A DNA stretch of 64,000 bases from Halichoerus grypus (GCF_964656455.1 NC_135719.1:3017163-3081162); one strand, 5' to 3'. Positions 39,753-53,875 are shown, counted from the first letter of the stretch. The notes: generated by a model from the sequence alone, not told the origin. Translations and numbers: made by a program.

Positions 39753-42700
39753 CATTTTAAAAAGGGACATTAGGTCACAAGTAAAATCTGAATAAAGTCC
39801 CAGAAAATATATACTGCACAGCTATTATTTTATTTTCTGATTCTCCTTGGATTTTTTCCATCTTAGTTTGCATCCCTACTGTGATTTAAAAAAGGATTTT
39901 CTACAATGAAAATTATTTAAAATTCATTTCCACCACCTTAGGTATTTAAGGAAAACTGACAGTTTTCTTCACCCCACATTCTCCCCCTGGCTACATCCAG
40001 AGCTTTCCTATACATATTACTCGTTATTCACATCTCAGTCAATTATATATACTCATTGTAAGGAAGAAGAAAAACAACAACAGAATGGAAATCTTTGAGG
40101 TTGCTAATTTCTAAGATTACCTAAAGCAGTGAAGTTTTCTTTTACAGAAAAGCAAGTTTAAAGTTTCATCATTCAAATGCAGCCTATCTAAAACACCTGG
40201 AAATGATTTCAAAGTTTTCAAAGTCACTATTCTAATAGGTATTACTTCCAACCTAACCATTACTGGCCTTTGAAATATAGAAGCTAAGAGCAGACTGGAC
40301 AGATCAAATACTACAGATAAAAGCACTATGAAAAGCGTACAGTGCTATAAAAACATAAGGTGGTAGTATTAAAAATGGATTTGGACATGAAATCCCAAGC
40401 TCATTCATTTCAACAATTCCCTTAAACCTTGGACGAGGGCAGAGAACAGTGAGACTTTAATCCAGACCCGGTTCTGCATCTCACTGGGGTCATGCCGGGC
40501 CAGTCAACTCCAGTCAAATTATACCCCGTCCCTATGTGATTAGAAACAAACAGGTTTTGGTCAAGTGCCCTGGGTTTTCACTCAAACCCATCACACTCAC
40601 TTTCTTGGAGGACTTCTGCAAATTACGTGATCAAATTTGAAAGTAACTTTTCAGGAGCTGCGTGTGGTCTTTCTGACAAAGAAGAGCTCTGTATTTGTGG
40701 CAAAGTGACAATTTCTGGCTGTAACTAATTCGATGGTGATAAAATCATTGCAAGGAAAATGGACGTGGAATACCAGCCGTAAGAAATCTCCGACTAACAC
40801 ACAACGTGTTAGCTGAAGGAAATTTATAGCATCACGCTCATCTACCCAGGAATACACAGCTGAGCGTCAGCCGAAGCTACGCAGGAAAGCGCTGCTGAAG
40901 GTACAAACTAATGGGATTTTTAGCATCTGCTGAGGAAAAAAAAGGCTAAGCACGCTGCCTCTGGAAGTAACAAATGCAGTAAGTAAGACCAGGTGTGGAA
41001 ACGTCCGGAACCTACTAAAATAATTAAAATACAAGCAGATGTACCATCCTGTGCTTTAGGAATTACAGAAACTAGAGTTATTCATAAATAATTACTAGCA
41101 ATCATCGTGGTCAGATCCTGCTGCTCTGTGCCTAACGAGGGGCTTTCATATACATTTCCTTCTCTGGGTTTCACAACTCCATAAGGTGCGAAGTCCTCGT
41201 GTGAATCAATAAAGAAATTAATAACAGTAATGAATTTGAAACTGTGTCAGAAGGGAATGTGGTAAATTATACACAACTGTAGAGCACAATCCCTCCTGAC
41301 ACCGAGGGTCAAGAACTATCTGCTGAACTGCACCAAAGTCATCACAGATAAAATGCCAAGTTCACAAAACAAAGGGAAGAGGCAAAAATTGTGTGTGTGT
41401 GTCTGTGTGTTGTATAAGGAAAACCTATGGAAGGATACATCCTAATTTGTTACCAATGGTAACATCAGAGGAGTGCTTGCAGACATGATGCTATTATGTT
41501 TTGACATTTCTGTATTATTCAGATATTTATATCAGCCCGTGCTACCCGTGAGATCCAAATAAGTGAAATCAAAATAAAAGTGTTATCAGTTAAATCTGCC
41601 AACAAATAATGGGTATTACTTTCAAAACGGGAAACAATTCAAATTTTACACACACACACACACACACTCTCACACATTTTAATAAAAGTGAAAACACCCT
41701 TGGATTGTGCTCTGGTTTGTGACCACTGGATCCTGAAAATGGAATAGTGAACTTAATGATCAAATATCCACACTTGCTAGAGGAAAAAAAAAAATACAGA
41801 TTCAACTATATGTACATTTACTGAGCAACAATCATCATGCTTTAAACAGTTACCTAATGACTCAGGACTTAGAGACTATTTGTACTCAATTTATCTACAG
41901 CCTTCCTTCTGTACTCAATTATATCCCCTCCTAGCTTGGCAGATAAGCAACCCTCACACTTTGAACACAAAGTCAAAGATTACTGTACTTTCTCATTGTC
42001 AAGGTTCTTATTCAAGAGTCTATGTGCAGCATTATTACATGTAAAAACAGTTGGGTCTGTCCATATTCTGCCTAAATTTGGAGGCACTCGGCTAGAGTAA
42101 GATTCAGCAAAGCCTTTAAAAGAACTAAATTTTTTTTTTTGGTGGTATAAAATGCCTATCTAAGTACAAGGCATATTTTGCAAATTAAATTCTTTAAAAG
42201 GGTGTTCTTCCCTCCTCTGGCTCATAACTGACTGTTACCAAATACACTTAACTTTCAAATTAAGCCTCAAACCCATTCTTTAGAAATTACTTTACTAAGT
42301 AATTAGTGCCCAGATGTAACATACACAGCCTAAAAAGGCTGTGGCTCAATCAGCTGAATATGCCCACAAAAATCTGTGGCCTCTTCCACTATCTCCTTGC
42401 ACGGCTCTCCAATTACCATCCCACGGGGCCTCTCCCACCTAACTCCGGGCCCCACTATCCTCGGCCTCAAAACACTGTTGTCGCCAGCACTCCTGCCATT
42501 CTCGGTAGCCAAACCAATCTGCTCTCCACTTGGGCACTGGAAAGCTCCTTTGTTTTTGTATTTAGGAGCAGTGTAATCTCTGCAAATGAACTCTAACTGA
42601 AAAAGAGTTTACTGAAGACTTCTTTGGGAGTCCCTAGGTAACAGAACAAGATAAATGGCATCTCCTCCATAACTGGGTTTGGTCAGTGGTGTTGTGGGAC

Positions 42701-42993
42701 TCACTGGATCCTCAGCCCCAGCTCAATCCGGCTCCTTCATCCATGGGACCTTATACTAATCTCAGACCAGACCGAACTTCACCTTCCATTCCACGTCGCC
42801 AAACTGTTTCCCCCAAGATTCATTCCAGAAACTTTTCTTTAGCTCTTAGCTAGTTCAAAGCATATTACCAGACGCTGTCAGAGACAAAGATGAGCCAGGT
42901 GCCATCCTGAAAGAATTTATAGTCTCCGTCTTAAATTGGTGGGATATGTAGGATAGCATTTTGGAGTTGACTCTTATGTTTAAAGAATAATTT
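39753..42993. other. Intronic sequence with decayed MIR and CA microsatellite
   Basis: About 41085-41190 resembles a MIR (attactagcaatcatcg, ttcacaactccataaggtgc). A (CA)n run is at about 41648-41667 and a short (GT)n at 41391-41410. Otherwise nothing recognised. Confidence 0.45.
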
Positions 42994-43008
42994 GAAAAAC
43001 ATAAAAGT

Positions 43009-43185
43009 CGGGGCGCCTGGGTGGCTCAGTCGTTAAGCGTCTGCCTTTGGCTCAGGTCATGATCTCAGGGTCCTGGGATCGAGTCCCGCATCGGGCTCTG
43101 CAGGAAGCCTGCTTCTCCCTCTGCCTCTGCCCTTCTCTCTCTCTGCCTCTCATGAATTAAAAAAAAAAAAAAAATCCTTAAAAAA
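43009..43185 (+). mobile_element. CAN SINE
   Basis: Head ggggcgcctgggtggctcag, A-rich tail. A perfect 14-bp duplication gaaaaacataaaag lies at 42994-43007 and 43186-43199. Confidence 0.95.
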
Positions 43186-43199
43186 GAAAAACATAAAAG

Positions 43200-44257
43200 G
43201 CAATGATTTATGGAATTAAAAATAGAATATGCCTTCCAAAACATTAAGGAATCCAACAATACACAAAAGTATAGTAAAAAAAATGCACAAAAGACACAAA
43301 AGTATCATAAAAAAAATGCACAAAAGAAACATTAAAACCAAAGCATAAAATAAAATAATCAAGAACAAATACTTCAGTCATAACTAGAGTAGACCACAGA
43401 ATTCAGCATCCAAACTAGGATTTTCAGGAGTGAAAGGGGTCACAACACCTTCTCCAAGACAACAGGCATAAACCAGGGTGCCCTGGACAAGCCAGGCTGG
43501 GAGGTCTCGGTCAATATAAAAATAAACAGCTCACTTGACCAAGGAAGGGAGATCGAGTCATGGGCTCCAGCACTCACCTTTCCTGCCCACATCCCTCCCC
43601 ACCACAGTCCTGCTTTCAGAATCTGAAAGTCAGAGAGCCATACAAAACAAAATGGAAAACAAAAAAGGATTCACACACACAAAAATATTCCATGATGTTT
43701 GCAAAGAACAAAGCTACATACTTGTTACATTTAAAACTAAATTTAAATTTGGTCATAATGTGAGTTTTGGAAATACTAGGCTTTTTTAAAGACACTTTTA
43801 TATTTTAACACAGGGTTAACACACCTGGTTTCAGTTTTAAACTTGTCTAACCTCATAAAGGGAACTGTTTTCCAAATTTAGTATCTAAATAACTAAATAA
43901 CAAATCCAGAAAACTCTGTTACTCAAAAAACAAAGCTATTTTGAAAGATCTGAGTAAGACCAAGGTTCTATTACTTGTAATCTCTTAGAGCTATGAGATT
44001 TCAGGCTGTGTATGTCACATCTGGGCAGATTCACATACCTACATACGAAAGACACCCCGTAACGCGTGTGCATACACGCAGCCTAGTTGACCTCACATTC
44101 TGCACCTCTCAACTGATGTCGGCTCTTAGGACAAACTAATTTCTGGAACACACTGAACATTAGAAGCAACAAAGAAGCAGACCAGACACATGGCTGGTGG
44201 CCACAGGCTGAAACTCAAGCATCCAGTAAGCTGGGCCCTCACCCTTCCCCCCTTCCT
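43200..44257. other. Intronic sequence, nothing recognised
   Basis: A-rich around 43260-43380, no named repeat or gene. Confidence 0.4.
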
Positions 44258-44348
44258 TCCTTCCTCTTTCTCTCTTTCTTTTTTTCTTTCTTTCTCTCTT
44301 TTCTTTTCTTTTCTTTCTTTCTCTCTCTCTTTCTTTCTTTCTTTCTTT
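44258..44348. repeat. Polypyrimidine (CT/CTTT) microsatellite
   Basis: About 90 bp almost purely C and T on the plus strand, with cttt and ct units, directly next to a SINE tail. It probably grew from that tail. Confidence 0.95.
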
Positions 44349-44530
44349 CAAGATTTTATTTATTTATATTAGAGAGAGAGCACAAGCTGGGGGGGCGGCA
44401 GGCAGAGGGAGAGGGAGAAGTAGACTCTTCGCTGAGCAGGGAGCCCCATGCGGGGCTCCATCCCAAGACCTTGGGACCATGCGCTGAGCCGAAGGCAGAC
44501 GCTTAACCGACTGAGCCACCCGGGCGCCCC
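44349..44530 (-). mobile_element. CAN SINE, antisense
   Basis: Left aagattttatttatttat, GAGA-rich body, right gagccacccgggcgcccc. Its former T-tail has merged with the pyrimidine microsatellite. Confidence 0.93.
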
Positions 44531-44929
44531 TCCACTCTCCCTTTCTGATCTGTGGTACCTCAGTTTTCCCATATGTACTCCAGAAGGAATGCCAGCAAAC
44601 CAAAGAGTGACTGTAACGATATCTCCTAGGATTTCCATTCCATCCCTGTGCTTGGAAGGAGCACCTGGAGGGGAGTACACACGTGTCTGTCCGCTCACCC
44701 ACACCCACACTGTGCCCTGGAAATGCACCCCCTCTGGGTGACAGGCCCAAGGAACAGATGTTCTAAGACAGATGTATTAAAAGCGGTACAGGAACTCAAA
44801 GGAAGGAGCCAGAGGTATCCCCCGGAGCACCCGGAGAAGGCTTCAGAGAGGGGCATTTGAGCTGGGTTTCGTGTGTGCACTCACCAGGCAGCACGGAGAA
44901 AAGGAGCAGCGGGGGAAAAGACAGCCTGT

Positions 44930-45207
44930 GCTGACACGAGCGGGGAGCAAAGCCCCGCTGTGCACACTGCTGGTGGGAATGCACACCGGGCAGCCGCTGG
45001 GGAGCAGCATGCAGAGTCCTCAGAGAACGCGAACGGAGCCACCATGTGACTCGCCGGTCCTGCTCCTGGGTACACAGCCAGAGGAAATGAAAACAGGATC
45101 TCAAGGAGGTATCTGCACCCCCATGTTCACTGCAGCATTATTCACATTAGCTAAGACATGGAAACAACCTAAGTGCCCATCAACAGGTGAACGGACAAAG
45201 ATGTGGA

Positions 45208-45244
<37 letters not shown>

Positions 45245-45755
45245 TATAATGGGATAATAACGGAATATTATTCAGCTGTAAGAAAGAAGGAAACCCTGCC
45301 ATTTGCCATAACATGGATAGATATGCTGAGATGAGTCAGAAGGGAAAGACAAACACTGCATGAATGAGCTCACTTATATACAAAATCTGAAAACGCCAAA
45401 CTCAGAGACAGTAAAATGCTGGTTACCAGAGGCTGGGGGCTGGGAGAATCTAGGGGTGATGTTGTTGATGGGTACAGACTTGAAACTAGCAGATAGATAT
45501 GTCCTGGAGATCTAATGCAAGTACCGTGATTCCAGAAGCAAAACGGTATTATAAACTTCAAAACTACTGAGAGACTAGATCTTACATGTTCCCACCACAG
45601 AAAAGAAATGATTAATTTTGTGATGTGATAAAGATATAAGCTAGTGTTACAGTGGTAATCATATTGCAATATATAAATAATTCAAATAAACACACTGTAC
45701 ACCTTAAATTTAGACTTTGTTATGTTAATTATGTCTCAATAAAAATAAATTCTTA
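44930..45755 (+). mobile_element. Old L1 (L1M) 3' part, sense
   Basis: ORF2 C-terminal landmarks in order: cactgctggtgggaatgcac, catgttcactgcagcattat, aacctaagtgcccatcaaca, then 3' UTR text ending gttatgttaattatgtctca. A (GT)15 run at 45210-45239 has expanded inside it. Confidence 0.82.
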
Positions 45756-46339
45756 ACAATCCTAATGTATTCGGGAGTGGTGAGAGCAGAAGCACAGGGT
45801 CTGAGGAGGGGGCAGCAGACAGACAGCGAAGGGTCTACAGGCATGCACACAAAGCAAGTCTAGGCTGCTGGGAGGAAGTATAAGGGGCCACTGGAAAAGA
45901 CTGCTCCTTGGGGACGGGAGTCTCACTAGCTCACCTCTGTATACGGTGCCTCTTTCTAAACTAGGTAAAACTGACAAATTCTCATTGGTCAGCTTCTCTT
46001 TTCTCCCTTTTGGAGGAGCCAGGCTATTTCCCCTCCTGTCCTTCCCTACAGTTTTCTCCCTTATAAAAGGAAAGACTGGATCCTAGTTTCAAGTCTCCTC
46101 AACCAAGCCCAGAAAAGACTAAATCTCTCTGAGTCTCAGATTCCTCTTTTATAAAAGGACTGGACTACAGAAGGATGAAGTTCAAGGACTCCACAGACAG
46201 AATGTCACAAATCACAGCGTTTTTGCGTGGCCAAAATCGGAGGGAGGGAGGAGAACCTGGTGGAATGATTTAAAATAATCTCGGCTACACAACCGTGCAG
46301 GAAACAAAACCCAGCTAAAAAGGGGTGGCTGGGACAGTG
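45756..46339. other. Intronic sequence, nothing firm
   Basis: 46105-46195 has faint MIR-like text. No gene. Confidence 0.35.
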
Positions 46340-46480
46340 TCATTTGTCCTAAGTCCAACTTCCCGGTCTCCATTTTCTCATCGGCAAAACAAAGATGATA
46401 AATTTACTACTTCCATAAGCAAACATAAATGAAATCTGGCATGCAGTAGGTGCTCAGTAAATGCTGGTTAAGTTGCTTGA
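46340..46480 (+). mobile_element. MIR element
   Basis: ctccattttctcatcggcaa and catgcagtaggtgctcagta followed by aatgctggtt, the 3' landmarks of MIR. Confidence 0.75.
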
Positions 46481-48222
46481 GACATCATTCATGTACATTT
46501 ATAAACGGGACACCTCTGTGTGTATCAATTACCAAAAGATAGGCAAATATAAACTGTTTAGAAAATGAAATGACAGTGGTCATTTTGAAAAAACTGAAGG
46601 CTCCTGGCTTTGAAGAGAAACAACTATTCTGCAATAAATCTACTAATTGCTGCTTCTGTAGAAACCTGAAAGAAAGAAAAGCCCCTATCTTACTCCCAAC
46701 CCCAGGGGAGAGGGGCTTTGTCTTTGATTCTCAAAGCATATCTGATTTCTTGCAGCTTTTACAGAGTCAAATAGTAAGATGCATTTAGCTCCAACAGTGA
46801 AGGAATAGCAGCTCTTGCTTCAAATATGCGCTTGAACTAGCAGACCCAAATCCTTTGAAATATGACCATCAATGCATTTACGTGCCGAGCTGCTGTAAAT
46901 TAACACACAGTCATCTGGGAGACATGAAACCAGGGACGATACGCTGCTGGTTGCACGGGAGACCAGGGTATCAGTGAGGTTTTCTGTTCCGCTTCATCGC
47001 CTACTAGCCAGCATATATTTTCGTAATAATGCTTCTTCCACGTGGAAACAACCTAAGGAGTCATAACTCAATTTGTAAAATGAAGAGGAAAAAAAAGGAG
47101 AAAACAAACATACAACTGAAACGATGCCTTTACTATCTGGAAGAGAGGTGGGAGGGGCGAGAGAAAGAAAGCAAGAAAGCAAGAGTGAGCAGGCACCAAA
47201 ATGAACTTCCGTGACAGCTATGAAACTGGTCCTCAGGTTCCAACAGCAAGCTGCAACTACAATCGACTTCTCTGTTTTAATGACTCAGGTATCTCCAAAC
47301 CTCCATTAATAAAAAATCCCTGCCCGCCCCGTGGGCAACAGCGCACCGTCTACAGCCCCCACCCAGACACACGCCGCTTGTGCTCACACCCTTCAGTCTG
47401 ATGCAGCGCAGAACCCGCTCCGCACGCACACACCCTTCACCCGACCGCTTGATACTCTTTATAAACACAGTTAACGGTCACAAGTTTCCATGCGGGCTCT
47501 GGCTAAGCACGGACTCAGGAGCGCGCTCAGACACCCGCCTTTGTTCCTCTGGCCTCACACAGGATGGAAATCCGTGGAAAAGGCTGCCCCCTTGTGCGCA
47601 GCTCGCGGCAGCTGCGGCCCCTGCCGGAGCTGGAACAACCAGCTGCCTTCTCCCGGCCCAGGATGGACGGACGGCTTCGGAGCGCAGACGCAGCCCACTC
47701 AGCCCCAGCCCAGACATCAACGCTGGTGTAAATAAGGGTCAGAGAAGGTGTCAATGCTTCTGAGTTGGCTCAAGTCCGACAAAGCCATTCTGGACCTCTT
47801 GGGGCACAGTCCTTGTGCATCCAATCAGGATGAAGGCTGCCTTTTAAAGCTCCTGGTTATGATAAGACGAGCTCTCCGGGGCGGGGGGGGGGGTCCCTAA
47901 CTTGTCTGCCAAATGGCACCTGGACCTCTGGCTTTCTGAGTGTTACCTAGAGCAATCCACAGAGAGAGAGAGGAAGGCAAAGAGAATACTGAGCCCAGCA
48001 AAGCAACTAAAACAGATGGAAAACCCAGGTTTAGGACAGTGGGGATGGTTCATGGAAAAGCAGCTAAGAGAGAAGGAAAGGCCATAAGACATCACCTGAC
48101 ACAACCTTATTTTATTTGGATACAGATCCATAGATTCAGGTCCATGGACGTGGCCAACTTGCCAGAGGTCTCAACCAACAAACCCAGGGCTGTTTAGTTT
48201 GGGAGCAAAACTGTTAAAGGTC
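46481..48222. other. Intronic sequence, nothing recognised
   Basis: 47380-47720 is GC-rich with overlapping accidental frames. A run of 11 Gs lies near 47884-47894. Confidence 0.4.
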
Positions 48223-48239
48223 TATAAATAATTTAGAAG

Positions 48240-48456
48240 GGGCGCCTGGGTGGCTCAGTCGTTAAGCGTCTGTCTTTGGCTCAGGTCATCATCCCAGGGT
48301 ACTGGGATCGAGCCCCGCATCGGGCTCCCTGCTCCCTGCTCTGCGGGAAGCCTGCTTCTCCCTCTCCCACTCTCCCTGCTTGTGTTCCCTCTCTTGCTGT
48401 GTCTCTCTCTGTCAAATAAATAAATAAAATCTTTAAAAAAAATAAAAATAAAAAAA
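48240..48456 (+). mobile_element. CAN SINE
   Basis: Head ggggcgcctgggtggctcag (the first g at 48240), A-rich tail. Near-perfect 17-bp duplication tataaataatttagaag at 48223-48239 and tataaataatttggaag at 48457-48473. Confidence 0.95.
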
Positions 48457-48473
48457 TATAAATAATTTGGAAG

Positions 48474-49437
48474 ATTAAATGTAAGCACCCAGCATGAAAA
48501 ATCTAACCTAATACAGAGTCAAATGTATAGCAAACATAAAATGCATGAATGTAAGAGAATGATTAGTCTATGAAAGTAAGCGAAGGTTTGTCTTTTCAGA
48601 GCAAATAGTTCACTACACGTTAAAAAAAAAAAAAACGTTATCTTATTTTTCTTTTCAGAGACTTTGGATCCTGAGAAAGAAAGGTTTATCAGAGACCCTG
48701 ATACCCCTTCTTCCCTTCCCCAAATCCCTCCAACCCAAACCTCAAGTGAAATGTCCAAAGAAAGGTAAAAAGTATGGAAAATTGATAACACAGAAAAAGG
48801 TCTCATCCAAATGCTTGGTCTAATCCAAATCTAAACTTCGAAAAATGGAACTAGATTACAGGTCACCCAGGCATACTAGAATTAACTTGTGCCACTAGGA
48901 GAGAAACTCTTCTCCCCAGAAGTTAAACATAAGGGATACTGGGCCTCAGCAATATCCAGAAGTCCCTGTTTCAGGTAAGACCCTATGGCAGAAAGACTAA
49001 TTCTGGCAACTGGCAGCTGGCTCAATTTGAGACAGGTAGGCCTGGGGCCCACAACACAAGACCCTGTGTAAAAATGGAAAGGGCTTCTTACCCAAAGAGA
49101 CCAGTACTGATATGATTTTAATTGTTTATGTGATTTGGTAATAAAATTTGGAGACCGATACAATGAAGTGCTGGGTATAAATCACGGCCCCTTCCTTAGC
49201 TCCGTGTTACTAGAAAAGGCTCAATAGGACAAAGATGTCAATTCTTCCCAAATGAACTTATAAATTCACACAAATAAAATGAGTTCCTTTTATAGGAGGT
49301 GTATGTATGGATGTGTGCTTACAGACAGAAGATTGGAAGAAAACACATTACACTGGTAACACCTACAATCATCATCCCTATGAATGTAATTTACCTATTT
49401 TTCTATATTATTGAGTTTTATAGTAAAAGACAGTGAT
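48474..49437. other. Intronic sequence, nothing recognised
   Basis: No exon signature or named repeat. Confidence 0.4.
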
Positions 49438-49453
49438 CATGATTCATTTTTAG

Positions 49454-49621
49454 ACTTATTTGAGAGAGAGTGATTGAGACAGAGAGAGAGAACAGAGGCA
49501 GAGGGAGAAAGCAGACTCCCCGCTGAGCAGGGAGCAAGATGCGGGACTTGATCCCAGGACCCCGGGATCATGACCTCGGCTGAAGGCAGACGTTTAACCG
49601 ACTGAACCACCCAGGTGCCCC
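49454..49621 (-). mobile_element. CAN SINE, antisense
   Basis: Right end aaccacccaggtgccccc. Flanked by catgattcatttttag (49438-49453) and catgattcacttttg (from 49622). Confidence 0.94.
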
Positions 49622-49756
49622 CATGATTCACTTTTGTAAATAAAATGTCTTAATGTAGATATTTAATGTACTGGAATGAACTAAAATGATCTCAAGTTCA
49701 CATGGAAGAATAAATGTCCAAGAACAGCCAAAAACTTATTGAAATAAATAGTGATA

Positions 49757-49935
49757 GGGGCGCCTGGGTGGCTCAGTCGGTTAAGCAGCTGCCTTCTGCT
49801 CAGGTCGTGATCCCAGGCTGCTGGGATCAAGCCCCGCATCGGGCTCCCTGCTCAGCAGAGAGCCTGCTTCTCCCTTTCCCTCTGCCTGCCGCTCTGCCTA
49901 CTTGTGCTATCTCTCTTGTCAAATAAATAAAAAAT

Positions 49936-49958
<23 letters not shown>
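49757..49958 (+). mobile_element. CAN SINE
   Basis: Head ggggcgcctgggtggctcag, tail of AAAT units. 15-bp duplication aaataaatagtgata at 49742-49756 and 49959-49973. Confidence 0.95.
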
Positions 49959-49966
<8 letters not shown>

Positions 49967-49973
49967 AGTGATA

Positions 49974-52074
49974 AAATGAGATTAACAAATGAATCGTTGA
50001 AACCATCAAAACCAAACAATATAGAATGGCAAATACATCAGCACAGAAAACAGAGCCCAATAACAGACTACAGTACTGGTGGAAATTTAACGACAGAAGT
50101 GGCAGTAAAACTCAGGGATAGGTAAGGTTTATTTCACAAACCATGCTGGCACACGACTGTGCATCTGGGGCAAAAAAAAACAAACCTGAGTATGTAGTTT
50201 ACAGGTAACCTAGTCCCTGCCCTAGAAGAGCTTAAATGAGCACACGGGATTTACAGAACATGAAACACCCAAAGAGCAATGTAAGAAAGAGTACAAAGGA
50301 TCTGGTAGAGAAGAAGACGGTAAACGGAGAAGAAAGGCGGGAATGTATCAGCGGAGCTGAGGTCTCTCAACATCACGCCTCTGAGAACACCGCACAAATA
50401 ACAAGTGGGGACAGACAAGCTCTCTAGATCATGAGGCAGTGGGGTCCTGCCCTGCCGGGGGAGCACCCTCAGCTCACGATCCAGGAAAGGGGCTTCAAAC
50501 AGCTCCTGGGGGCAACAGTGGCCTTACAGAGCGGAGCACAGTGCTCTCCTCGTGGCTGGACCAAGGCAAAGAGAAAGAGCTGAGACTCAGAATCTCTCTG
50601 CTTCTCTGACATCAAGCAGCCTCCTGCTTCTCAGCCCAGGATGTACCAGTGAGCCTCCCAGAACACCTGGGTCACACCGAGGGGAGGAAGAAGCAATTCA
50701 TTTCAGTGTATCGCAGGAGAGAAACAAAGACCTTCCAAGTGATAACATCTCCTTGGCTCTGGGGTCCTACAAGATCTTATCACATTAAAAAATAAAAAAG
50801 GTTACTGTCCTGATACCCTTTAATGAGAAATGTTCAGACCAAGAGGAGATTCTGCTCTCAGCCATGAAATTCCAGAATATTTATAATGAAAAGAAGACGT
50901 GTCTACTATTCTAAAGAAACGTCTTCCCCTTAAGGGATTCTTCTCTCAAACCAGCTGGTGTCAAGAGCTAGGATGGAAGAAGATAAGTGCCCAGCTACAA
51001 ACTGACAGAAACTTCCTTCTCTAGCAAAAGGTAAAGTGACTCTCCTCCCCCATCTACAAAACTGGAAAAAGGCCACAGTCTGTTTTATTCCAGGGCAGAA
51101 CCCAGGTGCTTTCAGCTCCTGTGGCTCTTAATACAATTACAGAGGTCTAAGGAGTTCCCTGGCAGATGGCAGCTTAAAAAATTAATACATTTCTTTTTAT
51201 TTTAAGGAAACAAATTACACTGCAATCCTGTGGAATGCTTGCTTTTATGAATCACTATTTTTGTCAGAATACTATTTCAGAAGAATATATACCCATTTTA
51301 ATAGTTAATAACTTCTTGAAAAAAAAAGAAATAAAGAATTCAAACCGTAACTCTGAATCTACCGCACACAGCTCACGGACAAAACATGGCCTGGCTTCTC
51401 ACGGAAGAATCAGTTCCTTCTGCGCTCCATGTTCAAGCTTGCACACATGCTTCTCAGTAGAAAATTCTCAACCTCTCTCAACCTGCAAGACATAGCCTTT
51501 CCTCCTCCCAAATGCCTACATCTGGAGTCGGGCTCCGACCCAAAGCTGGGAGTGGAGCTCCGACATCAATGCTGACCATTCGGTAGCTTCAAGGATCCAG
51601 CCCTTCTGCCTTACTTCTCTGGGAAACCAACTCCCCATCATCTCTGCTACCTGGAGCTTTCTCTTGGAGAAGCTAACAGAAGTGTCGACTCTTTCTAACT
51701 GAATAACTAGGAATAAGACAGAGAGTAAAGAAGTAGTTTCAGTCACAGCCAGAACACCTAATTTCTTTTCTACATATCCTGCTGGAAGACATTTTTCAGA
51801 TGAGCTTCACTACCACAAGGGAAGCACCAAAATGCTTATGATGGCCTACTTGGCTTTTTTTCATTAGATAAAAAGAACTGCTTTAAATAAATGACATGTT
51901 AGATTAGAAAAATGTTCTTTAGTCTTCATAATTAAGCGCTTCACTTAGGATTTATTTTCTTTATATGTGTGACTTTTGCCAGTCAATTAATGATATTTCC
52001 CATGGAAATCAATGGTAATGACCTCGTTACTTAATTAACATTTTGCCCTTTGATATTTTTAGAAACAAAATAAA
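49974..52074. other. Intronic sequence, nothing recognised
   Basis: 2.1 kb with no named repeat, RNA gene or exon. Confidence 0.4.
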
Positions 52075-52235
52075 GGCCACCATCCCACTGCCTTCTGTTA
52101 TCTTCATCTGCAAGATGGAACTAAGGATCAGAGAGGTTAAGCACCCCACCTAAGGCTACAAAGCTAAAAACTGCTCAGCGGGAATGTAACCCAGAGCATC
52201 CTATCCCCAACCCATACACTTCCCATTTCTCAACT
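52075..52235 (+). mobile_element. MIR element
   Basis: Contains ttcatctgcaagatggaact, cagagaggttaagcacccca and ctaaggctacaaagctaaaa, ordered MIR landmarks. Confidence 0.75.
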
Positions 52236-52584
52236 CAGTCCTCAGGGACAAGTTCTACAAGGCAGCACCAATGACATCAAGTAAAGATATTAACACCATC
52301 TTTCCTCCTAATTTAAAAAATATATGAGAAGACATTCAAGATATAAAAAGCTCAAAAAGAAAAACAGAACAGACACTACAGGCCCACTAGTCATCTGAAG
52401 AAAGAAGACATTCCCCATATTAGGGTACTCCTCCCTCCTCAACCGAATCATCTCTCCAAGGAGCTATGACCGTGAACTTGCAGTTTACCTTTCCCTGCAT
52501 TATTTATTATATATGGATCTGTCCCTCAACAATACACCGTATTTATGTGTTTTTAACCTCTATATAAAGGCTTGGCAACTTGCT

Positions 52585-52960
52585 TGTTGTTTAAATCCAT
52601 TGTATTTGTGAGCCTGACCCCAGCCAATATGTTCGGTGTTGTGGAATCATTCACTTTCACTCGGGTACAATATTCTTCCTGAGTATGACTGCGCCATAAT
52701 TTACTCATCCATTCTGCTGTCCATGGATATTTAACCAGTTACCTTTTTTTTTTTTTTGCCATCATGAACAGTGCTGTTGTGAACATTCTCGTACCTGTCT
52801 CCTTGTTTAGAGCAGACTTAAAAGCCTCTCTGATGTATACACCTACAAGTGGGGCTGTTACATCTTGGAGTCACATATTCAATTTAGGGGTATAAGAGAG
52901 CGTATTTTTCGGGCTTTTTGACAATCAGTTGATTGTCTACTGGAAAAAAATCAAATTTCA
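52585..52960 (-). mobile_element. Old L1 (L1M) fragment, antisense
   Basis: Plus-strand text cataatttactcatccattc, tgccatcatgaacagtgctg and ttgtgaacattctcgtacct is the reverse complement of the L1 ORF2 C-terminal region. Confidence 0.7.
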
Positions 52961-53875
52961 CCTTGTCAACAAGAAGACTATTGTATCAATCATCAAGGAC
53001 ATCTTCCCAACCTTCATTAAACCATTTACAAAAGAAAAATGATTTCCCCATTCTGTCATGCATTAAGAATACCAAGAAGAAAGGTCAAATCTGCTCTCTA
53101 TCTTGTCAGTGCCATTTAACAATAAAAAAGGAAATGTCCTATTTCAAGATGGTGGGGAAGAAAATCCCCATCAAATAATCCTTTGTTCTCGAATAATGTC
53201 TAGAGAGGCAATGAGCTTATTAACAGACAATTTTTAGGTTACAAACCTGTAATAATCTTCAAAAGAAGTTATATAGTTATAACCGGTTACTTCATTCAGT
53301 GAAAAAAGGATGAACAGTCACACCTTAACTGATGTGATAAGCATTTTGCCAAACCATATGCTAATAATTCCGTGTGAGGCCACAGACAAGGGGACTCCAG
53401 CCACCCTGTGGCCCGGGTGGCGCTGTGAGGGCTGAAGGGACCCACAGCTTGCTGCATTTGTAACGTGCGGCTGCAGTCCTCTGGTTGGGAGGTACACAGA
53501 AAAACACAATGATAAAGAAAACAATGTGTAAAACTCTAAAGAAATCCAGACAAGATTATATGAAGATTCAGGCCATAAACACATTCATTTGAAAAAGAGA
53601 AAAAAAGTGAACCAATTCTTCTAAAAAAATAAATGAAATAAAACAATATATGATATATAGAAGGTAAGGCTTCTTAAGGATGCTAAATTAATATATTAAG
53701 AACCTGTTATAGATGAGGAATCGATTAATGATAGAAGTAAAAATACAATGTAACAAACAACCAAATAAGACTGATGAAAAGGAAAAAAGAAAAAAACAAT
53801 TAACATAGAAACAAAGAAGGTGAAATAACATGGGTACAGAGGGAGACAAACCTCCCAGCTTGCTCTATAGATGAT
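52961..53875. other. Intronic sequence, nothing recognised
   Basis: AT-rich, no named element. Confidence 0.35.

Noticed and set aside
43009..43185. tRNA gene in the SINE heads
   Set aside because: The tRNA-like head belongs to CAN SINEs, is diverged from a functional tRNA and is followed by a SINE body and A-tail.
47380..47763. Coding region in GC-rich DNA with overlapping frames on both strands
   Set aside because: No motif, splice border or codon pattern supports coding; the frames reflect base composition.
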